From: Alisma plantago-aquatica | Taxonomy: Eukaryota; Streptophyta; Magnoliopsida; Alismatales; Alismataceae | Direction: 5' to 3' | DNA: 64,000 bases | NCBI GenBank assembly: GCA_963693085.1 | Contig: OY856411.1 | Span: 118,135,267-118,199,266 of the forward strand | Shown here: one piece after another, positions 34,491-43,676 of the stretch | Position numbering within the stretch: the first letter of the stretch is position 1 | How the letters are laid out: each line of letters starts with the position of its first letter | Translations under genes and position numbers: made by a program | Notes under the pieces: generated by a model | Databases searched by the model: none | Seen by the model: the letters and a program-made list of their open reading frames with translations, nothing else | Told to the model about the DNA's origin: nothing

Positions 34491-35206
34491 TGTTGGGTTT
34501 TGTAGAGAAAACATGCGTGGCGGAAGCAACAAAAATTTTTCATAACCCAAAATAGGATCTCATCGACAACAACGTATTCAGAAAGAGTGTTTGCGGGATA
34601 TACCTTATCACAGAGCAAGTCCGGCGATGTCCCGCTGCATGATGGTGTGCAATGATGCTGGCCTACATGGATGAAACTTCTCTCCCATTCATTAAGTGTG
34701 TCGCAGGAAGATCCGGCGGTGCTCCTTTCGTGCGGTGATGTATGCCGCTCGTAGCATGAACGGATGGTCACATATGTCTTCTTATAATATAGGCGTTTCA
34801 ACGTCTACGTCTCTACTTCATCCATGGGGATGGACTAGAACTCCACGTCACACCTCCAAAGCCGGCGGGAAGGAGTCATCTCTGCGTGGCGGTGTGCTAG
34901 CGTCGCGGTGCTCTCCTTTCTCTCCTGAGGACGGTGACGGCTAGGGTTTCCGTACGTGAGCGTAAACTGAAAAGCCTTTCTCAATATCTTATATAGATAT
35001 TGGCCATCAAGCTCCTTTAAATAGGAGACAAAGGAATGTAGGGTTTCCTAAACCCATCGGTAAACAAAAACAATACGTTAACTAAAACGCTAGTAGATTA
35101 ATTAGAATATTCTGGAATTCATTAATTAACCAAATAATCACATTAATTGATTAATTAATATCTGACTCCATGCAATCCCTTGGGATGGCTCTATGGACGT
35201 ATATAC

Positions 35207-35211
<5 letters not shown>
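34491..35211 (-). repeat. Element D 5' LTR
   Basis: 721 bp, with TGTTGGGTTTTGT and CCAACA at the two ends on the + strand. It pairs with 27026-27744. The inner side faces the PBS. The outer side is followed by ATATA, matching the left flank. Confidence 0.9.

Positions 35212-35268
<57 letters not shown>
35212..35268. repeat. (TA)n microsatellite, right block
   Basis: About 28 TA units directly after element D's right LTR. Confidence 0.9.
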
Positions 35269-35272
<4 letters not shown>

Positions 35273-37660
35273 GTCACATTTGATGTGACTATAATCCAAG
35301 GGCATCCCTTTCATTATTTTGTGCAGCCTCATAACCCTCGGATCCCAGATCGAAAATCTAGGGATCTTCTCCTACCTTTGCCCAAATAAGGAAAGTCGGG
35401 TTGTAATACACCCTTTTTCCTCTTATATTAACTCTCTCTAATCAATGTTGCACCTAAAAGCCTTCCCATTAGATCCATGAGGTAATAGAACCTAACTATC
35501 CCTAGATCACCCTAATTTGATTGAGATTAGGACTTTCCAAAATTTTTATTAGGAGGTAGATTCCAAAGACAGTCGTCACTCCTCCATAATCTCTCCTTAT
35601 GCATAGTCCTTGCCTTGGTCCCTAAACCAATAGCTCTCCCATGAGTCTATGCTACAAGCAAACTTACAACACCCTCAATATATTCTAGTAGAGTGATACT
35701 GACCCTTAAACCCCTCGTGCATGAAAAGATGTGGAGGATGGGTTACTGACCAACCCATGACATAAATAATGATACTGGGAAATTCAGTGAAGCTAGATCA
35801 ACCCATCCCGATATCCAGAATGGACCTCAATCAAGTATTCTCTCTATTTTTCTCCTTTATTTATCATTAGTTTGTACCCCTTGATACAAGACCTTGGTTC
35901 TCCCACTCTAACCACCCTAAGCTTAGGAAAATGATCGACGAAGTCTAGTGAGGGAAGGTGGAGGTCCCTAGACCCTCAATTTGTCTCTAGGATAAGTAAA
36001 CACAGAATTCAACACCTAGGTTAACTCATCCACCATGAAACTCAATGCCTTCTTTAGGTTGGAGAAGGTTGGGGTCCAATTGACGAAGCCAACCCTCGCG
36101 TGCGTGATAACCCAATTCAAAACACCAGAGCAATTTGGTCCTTTCAGTCTCTTAAGAGCCTGGCTTGTGTCGAGGTCTAGACCGACTTGGTGTAGTACCA
36201 TTGGCCATATGAAGCCCATGTGTCAATTAGTAGATTATATGAATATTACAACTAAGTGTTGTTTTGGCAATCACTGATTGGTTCAAATAGTTTTATCCTA
36301 AAATAATTCTAGTAAATAATTGGTAGGTTCAAATAGGGTCATAATATATATCATTTTAATCAGAAAAATGTGTAGAATCCAAAAGAGTAGGCTTCATCAT
36401 CTATTTATGTCTCAAATTCCAAAATTACATAAAGATGCGTACTTTGGTGACATTTAACTCATGTAAACCCTTATTTCATTAAAGTGATGATCCTATCTTG
36501 ATTCGTTAGTCTTAATGAGTAAAGTCTTATCTATTTTGATAAAAGAGCATAATTGGATCTAATCTAGGATAAAGGGTCCACATGTTTCCAAATTAGGATT
36601 TTCAAAGTTGAAAAGTCTTAGTAAGTCATAATTAGGGTCTGCGAAGCCTAGCCCTAATGTAACCCTAATTTGACCTAAAACCCTAACTTAGGGCCCAATT
36701 CAGTCTTAAGTGATATTTTTTGAACAATGAAGTAATACATGGGTGTTAAACAATAATTATAGGTTGATTTCATGGTTGGTTGAATCTTCTCTTGTTTGCT
36801 TGAAAATTAGGTCATCTCTTTATAAACTGCTTTTATTGAATTCAGATTTTTTTTGGAGGTTTCATGAATGGATTACAATTAAGATGCTTGGTTGTTTATT
36901 TACTTCTTTGAAACTATAAGACCCTATGTCTATCACTTTGTACTAACTTAACTTCTTCAAACCCAAGATAAAAAAAGTTCTTATTGAAATGACTAATGAC
37001 CAATCTCGGAAGGGAATGTAACAATTAGGTCAAGCCTGGAATGGAAGGTCAATATATTACCAAGCCCAGAAGGGAAAGTCATAGATAGGTCATGCCTAAA
37101 TAGGAAGGAAAACATGAAACCAAGCCCAAAAGGGAAGGTTATGCGAGTCCACTGTAGGGACTAACCGTATGGTAGGGTATACTTCATAGATTTTGATTTT
37201 TAGGGTTGAGGAGTTATAACAGAAATTTCTTGTTCAATTATGTATGAACATTGGTGCTATGGTTATTTATGTTGTTACACCTAGGTGTGCATATTGTTCT
37301 TACACCACGTACTCAGAATATAGATACATTGAATGAGTTTTTGTTTCATGCCATTTTAGGTTCAACTGCAAATTATCTAAATATGTGGACATCTAGAGAA
37401 AGTGTCACAAAAGAAAAGATGATTAAAGTTTACTACAGTATTTATAGATAGATTTACTTTATGTTCCAGCATTAGTTTCCCTTTAAATATAACTCCCTAG
37501 AGGAGATTCGATCTTCATATTTTTAGTAAACCCTTTTCCATTCGATGAAATTTCTAATTATTATTGATAATTTTCTAAACATGGATCTTGGGATTCTAAT
37601 AATGGATCTTGCCCTCTCGGTTTACCTTAATTGGGAATAACATGGAGAGGGGTCGTTATA
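35269..37660 (+). repeat. Element B 3' LTR, right fragment (with unmatched stretch 35269-36605)
   Basis: 36606-37660 pairs with the two pieces of the 5' LTR (7029-7357, 19836-20541) without the element C insertion and so serves as the empty-site allele. The end ...GGTCGTTATA corresponds to ...GATTCATTACA. 35269-36605 has no counterpart near the 5' LTR. It could be U3 sequence lost from the 5' copy or a further insertion, and no coding motif was recognised in it. Confidence 0.75.
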
Positions 37661-37890
37661 GAGGCATTGTGAGAAACAATAGAGGGGATATACTTTGGAG
37701 ATTCTTATTCCCAATCCTTGCTCACGACAAACTAGAAGCAACATTGCAAAGTCTATTTTACTTTATCAATTCAGGGAGGGTTTTGGATGCTAGACCTAAT
37801 ATCTTCCATGTGGTCCACAATCTTTGTAGATTATTTAGGAGCAAATCCATTTATTTACTACATGTGGACAATGTGCACAAACCATTGCTA
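37661..37890 (+). pseudogene. RNase H-like (RVT_3-type) fragment flanking element B
   Basis: Directly after the LTR end the frame reads RGIVRNNRGDILWRFLFPI, then DKLEATLQSLFYFINSG and later FHVVHNLCRLF. The pattern G-I-x-R-x-x-x-G, then E-A about 20 residues later, then a VV motif resembles the plant RNase H-like domain found at the end of LINE proteins and in some cellular genes. The catalytic SDS block is not preserved. The N-terminus is missing and may lie on the other side of element B. It may be a LINE remnant or a host pseudogene; the call is by motif only. Confidence 0.45.
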
Positions 37891-38177
37891 GAGAGCTGCC
37901 TCTCTATAGGGTCACCATTACAGATAGCTATATCTCCACTAATTTAGCCCTTATGCCCCCATAGTAAGAGATAGTTGCCACAAAGATATAAATGTGTACA
38001 AATACTTCACATACTTCAAATTCAAAATATTATATTTCACATAGAGCTCATAGAGATAGAGGGATCCTTTTTTTGAAATGTTTACCAGGTTGTCCTTTTT
38101 TCACTAAAGAGAGACGGGGTGAATAATACTACTCTCTTGTTCTAACAAAAATGAAAAACAAAAATGTTAGGCGTAAC
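37891..38177. other. Short stretch without gene
   Basis: AT-rich flank between the RNase H-like fragment and the left LTR of element E. Nothing recognised. Confidence 0.6.
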
Positions 38178-39000
38178 TGACCGGCCTAAATCGCGCGTCC
38201 AAAAGTGGAGGCGGATTTGAGGTAGTCGAGCTTTTACATTTATAAACCTGAATCCTTCTAGGCCCCCATAACTTTGTTTACGGGGTCAAAGTAGACATAC
38301 GGGGTCGAACACATGGACAAGGGGGGTAGTGTTGAGAATCCAGAATCGACACGCTACACTCCAACAGGTATAAAGAGATATAAATTCCCAAAAGGGAAAC
38401 AACAAGATGTCACAAATAAAACAAAGAAAACTATCTCCAACTGGATCTACTAGAGAGATTTTAATGTTTTAGTCATTTAGTAGTTTTTAGGGGTTTTCAT
38501 GTAATAGAAACAGAAAGATAAAGACTAGAGCTAGAGCAAGGTATGAAGGATAAGACTACAGTAAAACAAGCGGAAGCGGTAACATCCTGCACCCCTCCTC
38601 TCAGAGAAGGTACCTCTAACCAAGTGTCAACACCCCTCTCGAGGTTACTGGACTTAAGTTAGAGTGGAGTGTTACTGAAACAACTCCGTTCCAGGCACTC
38701 TCGTACTCCAGAATCAGACCGAACACTAGAGACACAACACAACTCTCGAAGTTGTTGCGACGGGAAAAAACGATTCGGTAGCTAAGCGAAACGCGATCCA
38801 AACATGCAAGCTAGAGTTCAGATATCAAACATATCAGTCATCCAACATTTTGCACCAGCATAGAGCAACAATTAATTAAAATCTGCTATTTCCATAAACA
38901 TTAAAGGTCTTAATACATTGCGTAAATAAAGAATTCAAATAACAAAATTAAAAGATAGGTGTCACCTCCTTGATGTAGAAGGATGACAGGGTGCTGCGGC

Positions 39001-39760
39001 TCCCCAGCCTGATATCGGTCAGGGGCCTAGCCCGATACAGAGGTGTCGGGCAGCACACCCTCTCGGGCGGCACGCATGACGATCGACTGTATCGCTCAAG
39101 GACCCTGGCCGATACGCTCATGTCGGACGGCGCACCTTCTCAGGAGGCACGCACGATGGGCGAAGCGTATCGGGTTCGATATCGTGTCGGGCTAGGAGAT
39201 ACACGTTCTACTGTCGGGCACTTGTGTCGGTCATCTACGTCGGCCGATATAGGCCCGCAGTGTCGCCTGGGACAGTCCTAAGTGAACTATCCCCTCCCTC
39301 TCGGGATGAGGAAAAGCTCACCTAGTGTCACCTGGGACAAGCACTGGGGCATGATACTTGTGCTCTCGCAGTTTCCTCGGAAGATAGCTCAAGCTCCCAA
39401 CTGTCCGAACCTGTCTCTTCGTCTTCCTGTAGCTGCTATTTATAGTCAGCTGGATGGGGAGAAGCTATGGTGCTCGAAGCGCCACGTGGCCCCCTTATGC
39501 GCGGGTCGTTGGACGGCCGATACAGGTATCGCTCGGCGCAGAAGTGTCGGCTATTGGTCACATGATGGGAGGCGCGCCTACCGGTGGGTGGCTGTGTCGC
39601 CCGACAAGCAGGGTTGTCGAGGCGAGCCGGGCTACCTGTCAGGTAGAAGGTATGTCGTCCGTCAGCTTCTTCTTGCGCGACATCCCTTTGTCGTGCATCA
39701 TTGTGTCGCTCCACCCTCTCGGGCAGAGGTTGTATCGGGCGTCAGGAAGGCCAAAATAGA
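39001..39760. repeat. Dyad motif cluster 1 (TRTCGSSCGAYA) in U3 of element E
   Basis: A CpG-rich stretch with many copies or half-copies of a dyad motif: CCCGATACAGAGGTGTCGGG, GCCGATACGCTCATGTCGG, GTATCGGGTTCGATATCG, TGTCGCCCGACAAG (39594) and TATCGGGCGTC (39733). The surrounding DNA is AT-rich and CpG-poor. Similar clusters lie at 45140-45760 and 58270-58740. Confidence 0.75.
39436..39444 (-). promoter_or_regulatory. TATA box of element E 3' LTR
   Basis: TATAAATAG on the - strand, downstream (in element orientation) of the motif cluster and upstream of the R/U5 part of the LTR. Confidence 0.7.
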
Positions 39761-39960
39761 CTTGGACTTATTTGTGGGCCGAGACGACCTTATTGCACCA
39801 AAATGAGGAAAAACTCTGCAAAAGATGGAAAAATTGGATTAAGAGCATTGCTTGGCCAATTATTGCGAAAATGCTAATAAAAGAGTGGAAAATAGCAGAA
39901 TAGGGCAGTTTTGATAACAAAATAAAGGGCAAAAGCATCACAAAAACTGGTGTTATCAAC

Positions 39961-39972
39961 TCCCCCAAACTT
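39961..39972 (-). promoter_or_regulatory. Polypurine tract of element E
   Basis: AAGTTTGGGGGA on the - strand, two bases before the LTR start, preceded by TTGAGGACAATCAAAACG. This is the standard Athila/Tat context. Confidence 0.92.
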
Positions 39973-40420
39973 AGCGTTTTGATTGTCCTCAATTAATATT
40001 TAAACTATATTTAGTGATGCTTCTTCTGCTTAGAAAAGCTTCTTGTTCAAAAGGTGAAACAAGAATCGTAATGCCTTAAAGATAATGCTGCCTTAGTACG
40101 AACAAAAGACTTAGTTTTTCCCGCCTTATTGTTTAAGTAAGATTCTTCTCTATAGCTTCGGAGAGACTTTGTTGTATGATTCTGAAGTTAGCTTACACAC
40201 CAAACAACTTTATTTTTGGGGCAGAAAGTTGTGTATCGGGAAGGCTAAGGCTTTTTAGGGTTTTTCTTGTTTCCCATCAGTCCATCCAGGTAAGGGTCCG
40301 TTAGCGGGCAAGTGGTCCCTGCAGTCCAAGCCAGTTGGCTTTAGAGCAGTGATTTCACATCCTACGTACCACTGCCCCGGATCTACCATGCCTAAATATG
40401 GGTACTTTTGGAAAACAAGT

Positions 40421-40486
<66 letters not shown>

Positions 40487-41030
40487 TTTTCTTTTATTGG
40501 GCACAACTCTCATGCTTTTATTCACACTCATAAGGCTTCTCTCTCTTTTTTGGGATTTTCATTGGGTGAGGGAAACAAAAGAGATTTCTGCTATTTGGGT
40601 AGCTTTTTCCTTCTCCATACTCATCTCTTAGCTGTTTGTGAGATTATTATATTTTTTCGAAATTTTTGACATGGCAAAACATACTCTTTGTTCGTTTGAA
40701 GCAACATTATAAAAAAGATATAACATAACTTGCATCTCGTTAAGCACATAGAAAACTAACTTTGCAAGAAGTCGCAACATATTTTTATTACATTAAAGCA
40801 ACTTTGTACATATGCATGGGAAGATATAGACAAAAGAATTTTCAAAATTTTGGTATGAAGATATATATGTACACAAAAGAATAACGAATATGGGACAAAA
40901 GAATGAAGAAATAGAGTGAAAGAAGAAGAAAAGTTTGAAAATTTGAAAATTTGTACCTCCCTCACTGGCACATGGTACCCCCCCCCCCAAAACTTACTCC
41001 ACACTCTGTCCCAGAGTTGTGAAGTAGATA
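39973..41030 (-). other. Element E 3' untranslated region with (TA)n
   Basis: Non-coding stretch between the Ulp1-like ORF and the polypurine tract. It contains a (TA)n tract at 40423-40484 and a run of 11 C at 40979-40988. Short ORFs through the TA tract are artefacts of the repeat. Confidence 0.75.
40423..40484. repeat. (TA)n microsatellite
   Basis: About 31 TA units in the 3' untranslated region of element E. Unlike the tract near 27000 it carries no insertion. Confidence 0.9.
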
Positions 41031-41049
41031 AGGTGAGGTAATGTTTATT

Positions 41050-41997
41050 CCAGTGAGGTGACGCCTGCATCTGAGAGAAGCTCCCACACATATTCTCCCC
41101 TTTTGCTGTGATAGAAGGTGTGGTGGAGCTGGTCAGGCTTTTCTTTGCTTGCTATCCATTCCAGGACGTAGATGCGCAGTCGTTGGATAAAGGAAGTTGT
41201 TGTGGACTACGGTGGCAGAACTAGAGTTTGTGCCACTTGCTTGCTTGCGTATCCAGGAATGGTTGGATCATCTTTGACACCTCGTCGTAGTATTTTTGGA
41301 CTAAGCGCTCGACGGATGACAGAGGTTCAGAAGTACACGACACGGGATGGTTTTTGTTGCCATCCGAGCTGTTGTAGAAAATCCCTGCTCGTTCCCGGGT
41401 GTACACTGCTAGGAGCGTCCAGTGGTTGTAATGTAGAACTGGGAGGAAGATCTCATGGGGAACCCCGCTCGCCAACTTCTGTAGAAAAGCTTTCTTCGCT
41501 CCTATTTCATCGGCGAGGCATATGTCGTTGAACAACATAGGATGGGCAATGTATGCATGTTCTAGCTTTGGCTGTATGTACTGGATGTAGGCGGCTGCAA
41601 CTATTACAGCCAAGCACCCTCCTTCCTTCACCATGTCCCTTAGATCTTCAACCGGGACTACGACATCGCCTGCCTGAAAGGCAACAACCGATGGGGTTGA
41701 ATCAGCTAGCTTCTTCTGGATAATGTTGACCTGCTCCTGTGTGAGAGTTGCACACGAAAAGCGGTCGAAATTCTATATCAGCCCTTCTGAAGCCTCAGAC
41801 AAAGCAGTGTCTTCCCTCCCATGCACTTTCTTCAGGATCGCCAGCTGCTTGCCCGCCCCATGAATCTCAGTTGCTATCTCTTCTTCTTTTTCTACGGAGC
41901 TGCTGGATCGAGAAGAGTCTTCTTCTAGATCACTGTCCAGCAGCTGCTCCGACACTCCTGCGTCCCGGAAATAATGCTTGTCCTTGATCAGCAGCAT
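41050..41997 (-). pseudogene. Element E second Ulp1-like (C48) protease domain
   Basis: Same frame as the upstream ORF, with stops at 41773 and 41221 where Gln codons (CAG to TAG) fit. An acidic Ser/Glu linker is followed by VVAFQAGDVVVPVEDL, then EIFLPVLHYNHWTLLAVYTR (catalytic His in the HW pair), then FYNSSDG where the Asp of the usual YDS is Asn. After the second stop comes SPQQLPLSNDCA with the oxyanion Gln and the catalytic Cys. A one-base slip after the Cys codon restores GIYVLEWIASKEKP, the classic Ulp1 ending. Ulp1-family enzymes remove SUMO or similar modifiers. This one keeps His, Gln and Cys but not the Asp. Confidence 0.78.
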
Positions 41998-42912
41998 GGC
42001 GTAAATGCCCCTGCGTTGATAAAAGGACGTGCCTTTAAGGACATATAAGTTTCCAAACGTGTTGAGTGCCTCAATTGCACCCAGGATGGTGATAGCGCTA
42101 TTTCCACTCCCCTATTCTATCTGTACGGGGAGGTCTCAGATAGTGAAGAAGTTCCAAGGTCCTCGGTGGCGTTGGCTTCCTCGCTTTACGGCTCGTAACA
42201 GACGCAGCGGAAGGAGTCTTAACTTCTGGTCCTCCGGGTAGCTGAAAACACCCCCGGAGCGTGGCACTTCGGTGTTGCTGCAGCATAGCAGCCGGACGTC
42301 GCGGTTTCTGAGGTCTACCACGCATAGGAACCACACGTTCCAGTGCTTGTAAGGGGCCAAAACCAGTTTCGGCCTATACTCTTCAATATACTGCAGCATG
42401 TCGGCCACCGCAGGGGAGTCTGGATCGCCCTTCATTAGTCTTCTTGCCAAGGTCGGGGTGGCTGTGTATACTGCTCTCCAACTTGTCCTGCTGGTGATAT
42501 TCTCTATCAGCGCATTCTCCAGGACCCTGAATAGCCTCTTACCGACCACGGCCGACGTACAGAACATGCTGCGAAGGACCTTCCACCGCACCAAAAGGTA
42601 GTCGTCGGTCCAGACTATGTCATCTTCATCTGCATGCGATCGTAAGACCTTATTCAGCAGCTTATGGTCTCTGATCGTCAGGTATCCGATGGCTTGTCTG
42701 TCAAAATCAGCCATCTCGAAGGAGGGTATCTCGGATGGCTCATGAAATCTGTCCGCCATCGAGTGCCTTCCTCCGGGTAGATGTCTTTTATTGATGGTGT
42801 AGACATCCCCCTTTTCTCCCTCGGACTCTTCAGATGAGTCTCCACCGATGCTGATATCTACACTTTTGTCTTTAACTTCATCTAGGGGGACGGAGATGTT
42901 TGCATCTCCCAA
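41998..42912 (-). pseudogene. Element E first Ulp1-like domain, catalytic residues replaced
   Basis: Open from 42912 to 42136 and continuing in the same frame past two stops. After an acidic Ser/Glu N-part it has DDIVWTDDYLLVRWKVLRSM, resembling the start of a Ulp1 catalytic domain. Then comes KLVLAPYKHWNVWFLCVVDL followed by RDVRLLCCSN, which aligns with the His and Asp strands (x-HW-x-L-x-VVDL ... YDS), with Val at the His position and Cys at the Asp position. The last block GNSAITILGAIEAL aligns with NDCGxYVLEWIA, with Ser at the Cys position. If the alignment is right this is a pseudo-protease fused ahead of a Ulp1 domain that keeps three of the four active-site residues. The alignment is by eye. 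Confidence 0.55.
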
Positions 42913-43676
42913 ACCTAAGTAGCTCTCCTATCTGCTGGGAGACCCTTCGGCAGATCCTTGTTGTGTCCCCTCCTCGGGCGTTGATGATCGTCCACTGGAG
43001 GAGGAGGAGGAGGAGGAGGACGCCGTTCCCGAGGGGGAACCTAATGAGGAGGGATGGGACCCCCGGTTGGGAGGTGACGACGACCGTCTCGGCTGCCTTC
43101 GGCGCGGATGGTCATCACTTTTGTCCACCTTCTCCTCTAGCCAGTTGAGTCATTGGAGAACTTGCTGCATCGTCACATTCAACGCATCTAGTCTGCCGGG
43201 CAGGCTCGCTAGATTCAGCAGCTCTCTTTCTTGGTCGTCCAACCTGCTTTGGAAAGATGCCAATTTGCGGGTAAGCGAAATTCAAGTAGCAGAGTTTATA
43301 TCTGTTACCTCCCGCAAATGATCCAGCTCATGTCCGAGCATCTTTCCGAGCGACGGGGGAGCTTCGGTGGGTCTCCCTTCCATTTTCGGGACATCTTTTT
43401 CGCGTGAAGGTCTACCAGGCGAGGTAGAATCTATCAAGATTATTCGCGATCCAGACGCCGCCAGGCGAGGCAACGATGCTCCTTTAGTTTCCACTGCCTT
43501 GCCTTTTCATTTAGGTGGGGACGACCATGGTGCGGGCGGACTCTGCTCCACCTCTGCACTGTCGGCGACCTCCTCGGCTGCAGCAGGGGGGACTTCGACG
43601 ACAGTGTTGGTGTTCTTTCTAGCTCCCTCAGGAACTCTTCGAACATCCCATTGCTGTTGCCCAGCTGAAGTTCCTC
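42913..43676 (-). pseudogene. Element E linker: coiled and Ser/Pro-rich region
   Basis: In the same frame as the Ulp1-like domains up to about 43500, with TGA, TGA and TAG stops. A predicted helical segment (HELDHLREVTDINSAT near 43290, then ASFQSRLDDQERELLNLASL) looks like a short coiled coil. It is followed by a Ser/Pro/Arg-rich tract including nine consecutive Ser codons (43000-43020). Probably a flexible spacer between the ORF1-like and protease parts. No named domain. Confidence 0.6.

Larger units (their letters stand above)
27026..35211 (-). mobile_element. Element D: Ty1/copia LTR retrotransposon
   Basis: An 8.2-kb element in reverse orientation. LTRs at 27026-27744 and 34491-35211 carry TGTTGG...CCAACA ends (the inner end of the left LTR reads CCAATA). 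The initiator-Met PBS is at 34478-34489. Gag, protease, integrase, RT and RNase H lie in copia order between 32852 and 28937. It is flanked by ATATA on both sides within a TA microsatellite. All coding regions carry stops or frameshifts. About 1.2 kb of non-coding sequence lies between the end of pol and the 3' LTR, which is unusually long. Confidence 0.92.
38178..39958 (-). repeat. Element E 3' LTR
   Basis: 1,781 bp. On the - strand it starts TGATAACACCAGTTTTTG after the polypurine tract and ends ...CGGTCA at 38178. The left 850 bp pair with 48148-49003. It includes a CpG-rich U3 (39000-39760) full of TRTCGGGCGAYA-like dyads and a TATA box at 39436-39444. Confidence 0.92.

Noticed and set aside
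37609..37660. Start of the 37609-37947 ORF as a real start codon
   Set aside because: The first 17 codons lie in the LTR of element B; only the part after 37660 shows a coding-like pattern.
39282..39806. 174-codon + strand ORF as a gene
   Set aside because: It lies entirely in the 3' LTR of element E, opposite to the element, in CpG-rich dyad sequence. No conserved motif.
40255..40669. ORFs encoding Ile-Tyr repeats
   Set aside because: Translation of the (TA)n tract; the same at 26458-26691 and 35138-35332.
42340..42360. KHW in the first Ulp1-like domain as the catalytic His
   Set aside because: Aligning the following strand (VWFLCVVDL) puts Val at the His position; KHW lies a few residues too early. 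Left open because the alignment is by eye.
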